Shown here: piece by piece, positions 33,105 to 43,462 of the stretch
Layout of the letters: each line of letters opens with the position of its first letter
Position numbering within the stretch: position 1 is the stretch's first letter
From: Aradus depressus
Lineage: Eukaryota > Arthropoda > Insecta > Hemiptera > Aradidae
Length of the DNA stretch: 64,000 bases
NCBI GenBank assembly: GCA_963662175.1
Contig: OY759215.1
Span: forward strand, 14,931,079-14,995,078
Reading direction: 5' to 3'
The notes under the pieces: generated by a model
What the model saw: only the letters and a program-made list of their open reading frames with translations
Told to the model about the DNA's origin: nothing
Database searches by the model: none
Made by a program: the position numbers and the translations under genes

Positions 33105-33765
33105 GCAGTTTACAAAGGAATTTTATGTTTTCCGACTTCTAAATTACAAATATTTATATTTAAAAAAATGCTGTCTGTCTTTGTGTCTGTGAACATGATA
33201 ACTGCCGAAGGCATGAATGTATCGACATGAAAGTGTATATAAAAAAATATAAAGAAAAACGTTTTTTTAAATAAGGTTTAATTCACAAAATATATGAGAG
33301 TACTTTCCGTATTGCTGCTATTCAGCAACGACTTAACAAATATTTTTATTTGTTTTTTTATTAAGTGTTTCACAATATCTCTACAAAAATGTTTAAGTAT
33401 CATTAAGAAATTTTATATCTGAACGGGATTAGGGGGAAGGCTTAACTCAAAAACTCTAATAACTGTCGTTGTAATGAATGTATTGATACAAAATTTCATA
33501 TGTAAATTCAAAACCCTATAAGGACGATACATTAATTTTCAGCGAATCGGTAGAAAGGAAGGGGGGGCTCAATTCAAAGGCCCTAATATCTACTGATGTA
33601 AATGAATTTATTTACATAAAATTTTGTATGAGGATTTAGAAGCCCCTATGTAAGTTAACTGAATAATAGCACAAACGGTTGACTGATTTTGCAGGGGGAG
33701 CGAAAAGTTAATTAATTTATTCGTTCTGGGGAAGTACATTGTCCGTGATTCACCGAGTACTTACT
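33105..33765 (+). mobile_element. Family A pieces, left part and right part
   Basis: Left-part sequence (GAATTTTATGTTTTCCGACT, CGAAGGCATGAATGTATCGA) at 33105-33245 is followed by unrelated AT-rich sequence. Right-part sequence at 33425-33765 has core modules near 33462 and 33590, ending GGGGAAGTACATTGTCCGTG then ATTCACCGAG. Confidence 0.78.
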
Positions 33766-34045
33766 TCAGGACGGAACTTCGACTTACCTCAACTCAGTAT
33801 CAGATTTGTTTTTGTTTACGATAGAACCAACTAAGTTAAAGTTGTGAAGTCACTTTTGGACAAAGTCGGTTGATCCTTGCTATTGTCAGGCCGGTGAATC
33901 ATGATACACGAGCCAATGACACTTGAGGCCAATAGGCCACTATTATCTAGGATGTAAAATAAACTTAAGCACGCCGTCCTTCGGATAGGTTAAGCGATGG
34001 TCCAGAGCCTGTACGAACTCAGGTACTCGATAAAGACCCCTACCC

Positions 34046-34906
34046 TGGAGTGGTCGCGTGGTTGACATATGTCACCCACTTGCAGTATTTTTCTCAGAAC
34101 TCACTGCCTTCCCTAGACTACACTTCGAGCAGCCCAGTACCTGTCCGTACATGTCTAAACTTGAGCCCCACTCCTTCAGAGCTCACTCCATGTCATTCAT
34201 ACACCCTGAACAGGTAACTTGTAATGTGCTGGTTGACAACTGTCCCCCACGCGACCTTTCTCGTCACTATTTAAGTTGTCTTCATTTCCATACAACATTT
34301 TATTTTTTTGTTTTATTATTTTTTTTTATAAGTTACTCTTCCATATACTTTTCTTGGCTTACCCAAGACATAATTTTTGATTTTTATAGTCGATTTTACT
34401 CATATTTTTTTAGTTCTCTGATTTTATTTATTTTTGAATTTATTCTTATTTTACGTCAATATGTCAGAGTCGAAGAAAAGAAGAACTGAATTCTCATCAG
34501 ACCCCAACGTTTGCGTAGAGTGGCTCAATGAAGAAAATTCTTGTCGAGGAATCTGATTCTGGTGAGAATAATCACATACAAGAGCGATCACGATACAGAG
34601 ACAGATCAGTCTGCTGATGAAGACGATAATGATGAAGGTGAGAATGCTTGTGGACGTCAAAGGGATAAAACCATGAGAAAATGGTGTGATAAATGCAATA
34701 AGTGGATGTGCACTGACCATTTAAATAATATTTGTCATGATTGTTTCTAATTTTTTATTTTTCATTATTTTAATGTCATATCTTATTAATAAAAATATAT
34801 TTCTTAAATGTTTCCTTTTATAAATCCATCTACTATTCATAAAACTTAGGTACAAAAAAGTTCAAATACAAAAAACAAGAAAAAAGACTGGGTGACACCT
34901 GTCAAC
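34046..34906 (+). mobile_element. Internally deleted piggyBac-like element, second family
   Basis: The inverted ends CGTGGTTGACATATGTCACC and, reversed, CGTGGTTGACAGGTGTCACC lie at about 34049 and 34884-34904. A further copy (TGGTTGACAACTGTCCCCCA) sits inside at 34228-34250. No TTAA duplication is evident because the flank was deleted. The assignment rests on the protein remnant at 34461-34750. The region 34058-34460 is a non-coding leader despite a long chance frame. Confidence 0.7.
34461..34750 (+). pseudogene. piggyBac-like protein remnant: N-terminus joined to cysteine-rich C-terminus
   Basis: ATG at 34461 starts MSESKKRRTEFSSDPN, which soon hits a stop. A shifted frame (34541-34750) encodes an acidic DTETDQSADEDDNDEGENAC, then KWCDKCNKWMCTDHLNNICH and DCF, then stop. 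C..C..W.C..H...C..C is the terminal cysteine-rich domain of piggyBac transposases. The whole catalytic domain is gone, so the copy is non-autonomous. A polyadenylation-like AATAAAAATA follows. Confidence 0.75.
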
Positions 34907-35009
34907 CACGGGCTCATATCCACGAGAGTGACGAAAGAGCGCTCTGGTAGTAGGCGATATGACCTCGTAGTTAAAGCCCGGGCATGAGTCATAAAACCTA
35001 ACCTAACCT

Positions 35010-35178
35010 AAATTCAAAACCCATATGGAAGGGAAGGGGGGAGAAATGAGTCTCAACTTAAATACCCTAATAACTGCCGATGTAATGATTAACAGGTAAT
35101 TCAGAGGCTGCAAGTGACAAAGGCAGGATTAGAATATGACCCAAAGAGAAAATGTCGTTTTGATCTTATCATTTTAAA
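35010..35178 (+). repeat. Family A piece plus shared repeat (partner 32018-32095)
   Basis: 35010-35095 is family A (GGGAAGGGGGGAGAAATGAG, AACTGCCGATGTAATGATTA). 35098-35178 is the block shared with 32018-32095. Confidence 0.65.
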
Positions 35179-35540
35179 AAAATGTGAGAGTTTAAATTAT
35201 ATAATGGTGTAGGCTGCTAGACTGCGGGGAACGAAGAGAAAAATAGGTCTAAGGTAAGAGTAAGCGGCAACATCGCAAATTACCTTCATCCCATTCTTCA
35301 ACTAACCAAGGGACATGATTCACCAGTCTCACTTTGTGTGGTGAAGGTGGTCTGTGTTTGTGTCTAATAGTGAACTGAGTGATGATATGATCACAAACAT
35401 ATATCACACACATTCACTCTTATAAGGCCCGGAACTAGGAAATAAACTTACTACGTATTGGTCAAATTCTGAGTTTTTTCTTTACACTACAACATTTTGA
35501 CATTGTGAATTTTCTCATTGGGATTAAGCGAAAGACACTC
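35179..35540. other. Unassigned interval
   Basis: Mixed-composition sequence with no convincing frame. TGTGTGGTGAAGG and TATCACACACATTCAC stretches are unremarkable. Confidence 0.25.
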
Positions 35541-35544
35541 ATTT

Positions 35545-35790
35545 TACTTCCCCAGTTATACGATGTACAGGGGAAGTTATGTAATCAGTCATACAATTCT
35601 ATGCGGAATTTTCAACAAAATTTCATGTTTTCCGACCTCTAGACAACAATAATTCCCGATAGGAGAAATGTATCGACATGCAATTTTATATTTGAATCTA
35701 GTACCCTCTAACACGTATTGATTGTCAGCCAAATCGACCAAAGGTAAGAGGGATTATGGGGGGGAGTCTTAACATAGATACTCATAGAAC
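35545..35790 (+). mobile_element. Family A left half
   Basis: TTTTACTTCCCCAGTTATAC, GATGTACAGGGGAAGTTATG (left hairpin), a core module CCCGATAGGAGAAATGTATC and GATTGTCAGCCAAATCGACC. SINE-2 interrupts it at about 35806 and the right half may be the piece beginning at 36020. Confidence 0.8.
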
Positions 35791-35805
35791 ATAATCTTTT
35801 GAAGC

Positions 35806-36008
35806 CATGGTGGCCGTGCGGGGTAGAGCGTAGGGCTTTGGTCGCATGGTCTCATCTTGGTTTGCGGGTTCGAATCCCGTCCGGGAGTGAGTTTTATTTT
35901 GAAAATAGAACTCCCTCCCGGGGCCATGGATGTCGTAAATAACTAAATATAACACAATGACATGGCTAATATGCATCGTACATAATGCCAAAAAGAAAAA
36001 AAAACAAA
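35806..36008 (+). mobile_element. SINE-2: different tRNA-derived SINE
   Basis: A tRNA-like head, GGTGGCCGTGCGGGGTAGAG (A box) and GCGGGTTCGAATCCCGTCCG (B box), has the longer spacing of a tRNA with an extended arm. The head is followed by an unrelated body (AACTCCCTCCCGGGGCCATG) and an A-rich tail at 35991-36008. The flanks TAATCTTTTGAA and TAACCTTTCAAA may be a degenerate target duplication. It splits a family A copy. Confidence 0.7.
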
Positions 36009-36019
36009 AAACGTAACCT

Positions 36020-36370
36020 TTCAAATTTCAGCGATATCGACTGAAGGGAAAGGGGGGGGGGGCCCTAATAACTCCCGATGCAATGAATTTTTTGACGTAA
36101 AATTTAGTATAAGGATTTAGGAGGCGCTATTTAAGTGAATATTCGCTGCTTCTGAAGGAGCGACAATTTAGGTGATTAATTCGTTTTAGAAGTATAATGC
36201 TGTATTGTTAGTTTCACCAACATTTATTTTGAGCGAATACAGTTGGAAATTTCTATTCCACACTAATTATTCATTATGCCAAACAAATATTTTGTGCCAG
36301 TGTTTCTAGATGGCCAGAAATGAAAAGGTTCTTTCTGAAATATTCATTAAGTTCCTTTTTCATTCTATTT
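36020..36370 (+). mobile_element. Family A right half plus the inverted partner of 25925-26265
   Basis: GATATCGACTGAAGGGAAAG, a G-run, CCCGATGCAATGAATTTTTT and TTCGTTTTAGAAGTATAATG are family A with a degraded right end. 36225-36370 (GAGCGAATACAGTTGGAAAT, CATTATGCCAAACAAATATT) matches 25940-26060 in reverse. Confidence 0.8.
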
Positions 36371-36375
36371 TTTTC

Positions 36376-36376
<1 letters not shown>

Positions 36377-36407
<31 letters not shown>

Positions 36408-36417
36408 ATCAATGAAA
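36377..36417. repeat. Run of 41 C
   Basis: An uninterrupted C tract, the longest homopolymer in the window. The adjacent GATTCACC-type family A sequence suggests it expanded from the G-rich part of that element. The true length may be uncertain because such runs are hard to sequence. Confidence 0.85.
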
Positions 36418-36829
36418 GCGTTAGGTGGTGTATAACTTATGAAAAGCTCTCTTGGGTTTTCCTCCGAGTTATCTTGAGTGGGTAGCGTTAAGTCAAAGAG
36501 GGAACCGAGCATCAAGGGAGAAACAATTTTCTTGCCGACCGCCTCTTGGTCCTGTTAGCTCGGATTAGGAGAGATAAACTGTAATGTCTTCTGCTGCTCC
36601 TTATCTCTCTAACTTGGTCCGGTTACTGTGACCTACCTTGACAAAAATAAGGTGAATCAACGCCAGAGTACTTCCCCTGTTGTCTAATCGACTATAAGCT
36701 AAGGGAATTAAAAATGGGGATTTCCTGCAAGTTGGTATTACGTCATACTGTTCATTTTTTCTTTAATTGGCTAAGATGCTTATAAAAAAGTATTATAGTT
36801 AGTCTTTTATATTTAGTACAAAACATTTG
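36418..36829. other. Unassigned interval
   Basis: Moderate composition; GGTGAATCAACGCCAGAGTA then CTTCCCC near 36651 is a degraded family A right end in reverse. No gene is seen. Confidence 0.3.
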
Positions 36830-37580
36830 GCTGAAGTGTTAACTTTCTTTTAATAATTTTAAAATAGAATGTTTTGGGCGGAATAAAGTGCATTTGCGGG
36901 AAGTGATGTTGCATAATTGTCTGCAGCGCAAACTACCATGTGCTATTGGAAATCTATTATGAACATGTTCCTTCTCAAAACACGAAAGGTGGTTTAAGAG
37001 ATTCAAAAACATTGAATTTGATGTCAAGGACAAGGAACGTCCACGGTAGTCAAAAAATGTTGAAGACTCGGAATTGGTAGCATTATACTAAACGACAATT
37101 TACGTCAGACACTTGAAGTATTGCCAGAGACATTAAATGTTGATCGATCCACAATTGGTTTATACGCTATGGGCATGGTTCAAAAACTTGGGAATTGGGT
37201 GCCATAAGAGTTAAAAGAGAGGGACATAACACGACGAAAAACGATTTGTGTTTTTTGATAGGCAAAACAGGAAGGGCTTTTTGTGTCCCATGGGAGACAA
37301 AAAGTGGATTTATTACACATAGAAATAAAAGGATTCGTTACGACAATGCGAAACGCAGATCAGCGTGAGTGAACCCGGTCCACCGACGCCAAAACGGAAC
37401 ATCCATGAGTCAAAGATAATGCTCTGTATCTGGTGGAACCAGAAGGTGGTTGCAGCATCTCTTAATACGTATATTGTGAGATGCTGCAACCATCTGAAAC
37501 CATTATTGGTATCGACTGCAATTAATGCGTTTAAAGCGAGCTCTTAACGAAAAGCGACGGGAATGTTTAACAAAAATTAA
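36830..37580 (+). pseudogene. Mariner transposase, heavily decayed
   Basis: Scattered over several frames are the mariner-type words KWFKRFKNIEFDVKD (about 36987), KWIYYTHRN (about 37300), NAKRRSA and PGPPTPKRNIHESKIMLCIW (37370-37430). They follow the order of a mariner DD34D transposase from the DNA-binding part to the middle of the catalytic part. Stops and frameshifts are numerous. A 15-bp perfect inverted repeat at 37447-37461 and 37477-37491 replaces part of the expected coding sequence. Confidence 0.75.
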
Positions 37581-37589
37581 ATAGTGTCT

Positions 37590-38235
37590 CTGAAAGAAAG
37601 GGGGGGGGGGGGGGGGGGGGGGGGGAATTAGAGGAGAGTCTAAATATTAAAACTCCAATAAGGGCCGTCGAAATGAATGTAAAATGTGGATTCATGAAGA
37701 TTAGCCCATATGGAGAGAGTGCGAAAAATTAATTGAATAATCGACTTTTACTTCCCCAGCTAAACGAAGTATAGGAGAAGTTAGGTAATCGGTCAAAAAT
37801 TCAATACGGAATTTCAATGGAATTTCATGTTTTCCGACCTCCAGATTCCAATTATGTAAAAAAAAAGTTCTGTTAAATTTTATATGTGAATCCAGAATCC
37901 TCCAGACACTACTGCCAATAGAATGAATGTGTCGACACAAAATTTCATATGTGAATTCAAAACCCCATAAGGACGACCCATCAATTTTTGACAGGAATGT
38001 ACAGAATCCAAAGGGGGATCAGAGGAGAGCTCAACTGAAAAAAAACCAATAACTGCCGATGTAACGAAATTATCTATACCAAATTCAGTATGTGGATTTA
38101 GGGGCCCTTATGTTAGTCGTCTGTTGAATGTTAATGGTCTAGTGATTCTGGTGTGGGGGGGGGGATAGTTAATTGATTAATTCGTTTTGTGGAAGTACAT
38201 TGCCGGTGAATCACACACGACTTTTTATTTTATTT
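37590..38235 (+). mobile_element. Family A: one fragment with a 26-G run, then a near-complete copy
   Basis: 37590-37690 is an internal fragment whose G-rich segment has expanded to a G-run at 37600-37625. 37742-38235 starts CTTTTACTTCCCCAGCTAAA and CGAAGTATAGGAGAAGTTAG and ends GAAGTACATTGCCGGTGAAT and CACACACGACTTTTT. Its core modules are at about 37910 and 38050. The second copy (about 490 bp) shows T-runs at both borders. Confidence 0.87.
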
Positions 38236-38799
38236 TTTTGGAAGGGGTCATCCATCTTTAATGACTCCCAAATTTATTGACAGTAATACAAATACGGTAC
38301 CCTTTGAAGTGTAATATTTTTCAAAAATATTCATTTTTCTTAACTTTTTTTAATTTTTTGTTAGTGGTTACTCGTCAAATTGTTCAGATTACTTATCGGG
38401 TTCAGTCGAATAGTGGAACCGAGGCCGCCTTACTTGACAAGAAGTCGGCAAGGACACAGTTTTCTGTACTTTTCTGTGGATTGGGCCCCCAAGAATGTGA
38501 GAGATGGGAGAGTGATCTCTTAAGGCCGGCTTCCTTCCTTCAGGCTATTAGATCTTCCTTGACCTCCCCCACTCACTCACTCTCTCTAATTTCTGTTTTT
38601 TCCTCTTCTCCCCTTCCGCTTCTTCGTCTTTCGATATTGATCCCTCCCTAAAAATCAGATTTCAATACCCCAATAGCTTCTTCTCTTCTTTCAATGTTAC
38701 CAAAACCAATCTCACTTCAATTCATTTCACTGAACTGAAATTAATTTTTTACCAGATGAAAAAATATTTTGTATAAATGTTTTTACTCCACAGAAATAA
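38236..38799. other. Unassigned interval
   Basis: A less AT-rich patch at 38400-38640 has a 124-codon frame starting 38277 with no recognised domain and a TCACTCACTCTCTCT run near 38573. I do not call it a gene. Confidence 0.3.
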
Positions 38800-39000
38800 A
38801 AAAAACGTCTTCCCACTGTTTTATTTTTGATCAGAACCGGTTTTAAACGCAACAGCTGATCACCACACAGCGCGGTTAAAGGACAACTGACCAACTGAGC
38901 TCTACGCTGTATGGGTGAGATGTGCCACTAATGATGATGTTGTTGCGGGGGAAGATAACGTATTTTATTTTTCATGAGAAATCTCGTCCCACACCTTACT
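38800..39000. mobile_element. Inverted pair of Penelope-like terminal-repeat remnants
   Basis: 38803-38870 in reverse reads GATCAGCTGTTGCG, AAAACCGGTTCTGATC and AAAATAAAACAGTGGGAAGA, as at 29058-29190. 38925-39000 in the + direction has CTAATGATGATGTTGTTGCG, GAAGATAACG and GAGAAATCTCGTCCCACACC. Opposed terminal repeats recall the layout of 17229-18166 but with little in between. Confidence 0.5.
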
Positions 39001-39014
39001 ATCACATATGAAAT

Positions 39015-39165
39015 GTTTTTTCGATGGTCCCGAGCTTGTGCGATGTTAGATATTCGTTAAGCTACTAGGTGAATATACCTGGGTAGGCAGAATTAAGAAC
39101 TCCAGTGTAGAGTCAGACTCATGTCCACCAGAACCACCAGAGCGCTCTGGTGATAGATATTTCGC
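39015..39165 (+). mobile_element. SINE-1 fragment
   Basis: It runs from CGATGGTCCCGAGCTTGTGC to CCAGAGCGCTCTGGTGATAG. No head or tail remains. Confidence 0.75.
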
Positions 39166-39659
39166 AGGATTACAGTACTACCTCCCCTCACTCATCTCAT
39201 TTTTGTCACTTCCATCCGTCGTTCCCCCCTTTACTCGCTCCGCGCCTTACAATTTTCTTACACTCTGCACAGAGGTTTCCGAGAAAATGAGGTCCGAGTT
39301 ATGAACTTGCGACTCAAATCAAATGTTGTTGGTTCTAGCAGGTATCATAGAGACTCTAGTCAAACATTTCCTGAATGTATTTCCAAAAATATTCACAAAT
39401 ATAAAAAGGCTAGTAGTTGAAGATAAAGACTTCCGGTATTCCTTACATGATTACTTTTCTCCTTAATCTTAAAAAAGAGAAAAAGTTCTTTTATATATGG
39501 CCTAGAAAAATATCACAATGGTACCCATGGCGAAGAAAAAACCTGTCCTTCGTCTCACCCCTTCAAAGAGTTGAAGAAAATTGGGTTTTGAAATTGATAG
39601 CAGTCTGGATTCAGCCAGAGGACTTTGGGATGACTTATGTATCTAATATTCTCTGCTTT
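39166..39659. other. Unassigned interval
   Basis: A 101-codon frame begins at 39417 with no domain I recognise; part of it runs into family A sequence. No supported feature. Confidence 0.25.
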
Positions 39660-40790
39660 TTACTTTCACAGCTATTCAAAGTAAGGGGGAAGTTATGTAA
39701 TCGGTCAGAAATTCGATGTTGAATTTTCACCGGAAATGTAACCGTTTTTTTTTGTGAAATTAAAACATATAAAAGTTACAAAAAGTTCTTTGTTTTCATT
39801 TATTTTTTTAACTTTCACGATATCGATATATCGACACAGATCGTTGAAATGTATTCGAGCAAAAACTGTGTGTCTGCGATCAACATAACTCCCGATAGAA
39901 TGAATATATCGTCTGTGTGTATTCAGAACCCCTCAAGGATGACATCTATTGATTTTCAGTCAAGTCGTCTCCAGGAAAGGAGGGGATGGGGCCTCAACTG
40001 AAAAATCCCAATAACTGCCGAACAAATGTGACAAGATCTGCGTTATATATTACGTTCAAAACCCCATAAAGCATGTATTAACTGCATTTTTAATGAATGT
40101 AATGACTTGAAATTTCACATGTAAATACTAACCCCCATAAGGATGACACCTATAGGTCTATTTATTAATTTTCAACCGAATCAGGATACGGGGATCTGAG
40201 GCGGGCTCAAATCAAAAATCGCAATAACTGAAAAGGGGCACAATTTTAATTTTGAAAAAAATTAAGAAAACCAAAAGTTTATCTTCTGAAGACAGAAATT
40301 TACAAACAGACAGTGACTTTTACTTTCTCAGTCATACGAAGTATAGGGGAAGTTATGTAAGCGGCCAGAAATTCGATTTATGTTTTCAAAGGAATTTCAT
40401 GTTTTCCGGCCACCTGATTCCAAAAATGAAAAAAAGTCTTTCTGTGTGTGTAATAACTCCTAATAGAATGAATGTATCCACACGAAATTTTATATGTGTA
40501 TCCAAAACCTTCTAAGGGGGGAGGTTTTTCAAAAAAAATGTAATAAATGCCATACTTAGTAAATATGATGATTTTCAGCCAAATCGGCTGAAGACAAGGG
40601 GGGATTAAGGAGAAGAAATAACACAAAAACTCTATTAACTGTTGTAATGCGTGTATTGACACGAATTGTATATATAAATTCAAAGCTTTATTAAGGACAT
40701 CATCTATTAATTTTCAGCGGAATCAGTCGATTACTATCATTACTGCCGATGTAATTAATTGTATAATAAATTCAAAAACCCCAAACGCTG
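39660..40790 (+). mobile_element. Two consecutive family A copies
   Basis: Copy one starts TTTTTACTTTCACAGCTATT at 39659, carries GTTATGTAATCGGTCAGAAA then core modules near 39889, 40010 and 40080, and fades near 40235. Copy two starts CTTTTACTTTCTCAGTCATA at 40317 with CGAAGTATAGGGGAAGTTAT and core modules near 40446, 40630 and 40740. Neither keeps a good right terminus. Confidence 0.82.
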
Positions 40791-41164
40791 TTTATACACA
40801 AATCATAATCTAGAGGACCAAATAAATTAAACATTACTTATTGGATGACTTCTCATTAGTTCTTCAGTTGCTAAGTTGTCAGTAAGATAATGTTGGAACA
40901 TCTTACTTGGAACACCTCAATACTAGATTGCTCTCTGTCTTGTGTTCCCCAGGTCTCCTGAGTCTAGACACGACTCCTCAACTTTGAAAGAGAAGAGCAC
41001 TATAGAACATTGAACAAGGAGTGTGAGGTGAATTAGGAACTTTGTCTCTCCTTCCACTTTCAAGAGTATTGGTTCTGGAGGCTAGTTTGTCATCATATTG
41101 ATGTGCTTCTTAGATAAATTCCTGGAAAATTCCAGGAATTTATTTATTGCATATTTATTTACTG
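40791..41164. other. Unassigned interval
   Basis: ATTCCTGGAAAATTCCAGGAATTTA near 41120 contains a perfect small palindrome (AATTCCTGGAA/TTCCAGGAATT). Nothing else is recognisable. Confidence 0.3.
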
Positions 41165-41345
41165 ATGTATAGTTTTTTTTTTTGTTTTTTTTCTCCCTGT
41201 TGCTTTACATTTATCAAGGTGTTTTACTCAATCCGGGACCTTCAACAAATTCCAAACCTCGGGACCCATCTGGAATTTTTGAAAGCTGTATCAAAAATAA
41301 TCCAGTATTCAATTCCCGGAATAATAATAATAATAATAATACCAA
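41165..41345 (+). pseudogene. Possible LINE fragment with an NPGP motif and AAT tail
   Basis: A frame encodes YIYQGVLLNPGPSTNSKPRD. Placement of NPGP after a hydrophobic run resembles the 2A-like motif near the start of some CR1/L2-type LINE proteins, but the preceding DxE residues are absent. An AAT microsatellite at 41323-41341 separates it from the SINE-1 body. Weak assignment. Confidence 0.3.
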
Positions 41346-41608
41346 CCCGACCGAGGCCCTTAGTTTATTTTATCTGGGAGGTAAAATAAACTTAGGCATG
41401 CCGTCCTTCGGATGGGACGTTAAGCGGTGGTCCCTAGCCTGTACGATGTCAGGTACTCGTTAAAAACCCCTACCCTAGGTGAATAAAAATTTAGGGTAGG
41501 CAACATTTAGGACTCCCATAGTAGAGTCGGGCTCATGTCCACCAGAGTGACGAAAGAGCGCTCCGGTAGTAGGCGATATGACCTCGTAGTTAAAGCCCGG
41601 GCTAAATA
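41345..41608 (+). mobile_element. SINE-1 copy lacking most of the head
   Basis: Begins within the end of the tRNA-like head (CCGACCGAGGCCCTTAGTTT) and is well preserved to AGTTAAAGCCCGGGC at 41606, ending before GATGAGTCATAA. It is one of the copies closest to consensus. Confidence 0.88.
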
Positions 41609-41664
41609 TTTAGCTTTCACTTTTATTTTCAGTACCTTTAGATATCCTCTATAAGATAACACAA

Positions 41665-42120
41665 CGGCCGCTGCGGTAACTCAAAGAAAGCGTGCTAGGC
41701 CTTTGAGCTGAAGATCGCGGGTTCGAAACCCGGTCGAGGCCCTTAGGTTTTTTATTTGAGATGTAAAAGAACCCAGAGCACGCCGTCCTTCGGATAGGAT
41801 GAAGTGATTTTATCGAACCTGTACGATGTCAGGTACTCGTTAATGACCCCAATCCTATCAGAATAAACCAGGCAATTCGGAATCCCAATGTCCTCGGCCG
41901 AGTTTCGAACCCACTAGCATGCTACCTCTGAGCTACCGGCGATCTGGGTGGTAAAAAAAACATGAGCACGCCTTCCTTCCGATCGGGCGTTAAGAAATTC
42001 CCAAGTCTGTACAATGTAAGGCAGTCGTTAAATGCACCTACACTTGGTGAATAAACCTGGGTAGGCCAAATTTAGGTTCCTCCAGTAGAGTAGGCATGAG
42101 TCACAATAGTTAACTATCTA
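41665..42120. mobile_element. SINE-1 pair: + copy followed by a chimera with inverted head
   Basis: 41665-41892 is a + strand copy with head (TGCGGTAACTCAAAGAAAGC; GATCGCGGGTTCGAAACC) cut off after ATCCCAATG. 41893-41942 is the head in reverse (TCGGCCGAGTTTCGAACCCA, TGAGCTACCGGCG), joined directly to a + strand body at 41943-42115 (ATCTGGGTGGTAAAAAAAAC to GGCATGAGTCACAATAGTTA). Confidence 0.8.
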
Positions 42121-42962
42121 AAGGGTTTCGCCTAAAATAAACATTTGTATTTAAATTTTAATTTTTTAAAATTATTTTATGAATTTTCAAAACATTGCTC
42201 TCCCATGTTTCGTTATTTAAATACAATAAAAAAACAAATAGAAAAAAATTTAAAAACATTAGATTTATTTGTTAAGAGTGGTTGGCAAATACTGGCTGAA
42301 TGATCACATAAAATGCTTAAATAAACGAACTGGTTCGGTTAATGTATGAATATTTCTCGACGTTGTTTTGATTTCTTGATGTTTTTTTTATTCCATTGCG
42401 GTCTTCACTAGAAAATCCAAGGGCTAAGCTTATAGTGGGAGGTTGTCCTTAAGGGTTTTGAATTTACATCCTGAAATTCGTGTCAATACATCGGTAATTA
42501 TTAGAGTTTATGGGTTGAGATTTTACCTTTCACTTCGGCCGATTTAAAAAAAAAATTATCAATTGTAAAAATTACAAAAAAAAAATCACCGAGCCGTTTG
42601 ACAGAAATTTAAAGTGGAAGATTTGTGGTTTTATTGAAGGAGCGAGACTTGGATACAGTAGAACTGAGTGGAGGGGATTGTAGCTACACCGGTCCATTGT
42701 TTACTAATTGTAAGTCATCTGTTAATTGTTTACTTCAACTAAAGAACTCTTTGCAATTCTCTCGGTATTCCTCAGAAAATGCTTTAGTACTAGTCTTATA
42801 CTTGAGGTATTAGGCCCGCACTTGGACAGCTACGGTACAACAAGGTCAGCAGGTGCAATAAGGTTCCCGAACCCCTGCAAACCTTGCTCCAGATTACGAA
42901 ACGGGCCTTGCACCGATCGGTCATGTGGGCTCAAACACGTATTAAACAAGAATCCCACTTGT
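42121..42962. other. Mostly unassigned; degraded family A at 42418-42545
   Basis: 42418-42545 holds TACATCCTGAAATTCGTGTC AATACATCGG and TTCGGCCGATTT, a - strand family A piece. Positions 42640-42960 are GC-richer with a short frame (LRNGPCTDRSCGLKHVLNKN) of unknown identity. Confidence 0.35.
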
Positions 42963-43051
42963 CATAATAATAATAATAATATTTATTACCGTTAAACCAT
43001 AACCTGGTAATAGGAAACATCATAAAAATGTATATATTAAATATACGAGTA
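42963..43051 (-). mobile_element. Probable LINE 3' tail fragment
   Basis: ATAATAATAATAATAT followed by TTATTACCGTTAAACC has the same form as the 3' end of the LINE at 30976 (TAA repeats then TTTTTATTG). If related it is on the - strand and was hit by the Tc1 element. Confidence 0.35.
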
Positions 43052-43462
43052 TACAGTGGCTGCAAAAAGTATTTACACACACTCAATCTTTTAAATATTT
43101 AAACCGGTCGATTAAAAACTTGAATTTTCTTTGCAAAAATAAAAAACACATTAAAGAAGAAACAAATTCTCATATAAAGAAATAATAAAACGTTACCCCT
43201 CAAGAATAATGAAAAATAAATGGAAAAATTCCTTGGGAAAAAGTATTTGCACGACTAGGTTTTTACAATTAACACTTTTAGTTTTAAAATTCAATATTTA
43301 GTAAACAGTCCTTTGGCATCAATCACGGCTTGGAAACGTCCTGACATAGAATGGACCAGGTTTTTTATTAAATCAAAATAGATTTTCTCCTATTCTTCCG
43401 CTAAACTTGAGGTGTTTTCGTCCCGTAATGTGGTCCTTCCTTACCTTCTGATCAAGGACATG

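Larger units (their letters stand above)
33950..34997 (+). mobile_element. SINE-1 interrupted by a piggyBac derivative
   Basis: The left piece at 33950-34045 runs from TAAAATAAACTTAAGCACGC to AAAGACCCCTACCCT. The right piece at 34907-34997 runs from GGGCTCATATCCACGAGAGT to GGCATGAGTCATAAAACC. About 60 bp of SINE middle is missing at the junction. The tail is CCTAACCTAACCTAA, identical to that of 48929-49275. Confidence 0.85.

Noticed and set aside
34058..34489. 143-codon open frame
   Set aside because: It spans the terminal and leader region of the piggyBac derivative and becomes hydrophobic low-complexity; the real remnant starts at 34461 in another frame.
35806..35890. Genuine tRNA gene
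   Set aside because: The A and B boxes are present but the acceptor ends do not pair well and the head is joined to a SINE body with an A-rich tail.
40325..40350. loxP-like site (TATACGAAGTAT)
   Set aside because: It is the family A left hairpin; the arm resemblance is partial, there is no proper 8-base spacer and no recombinase context.
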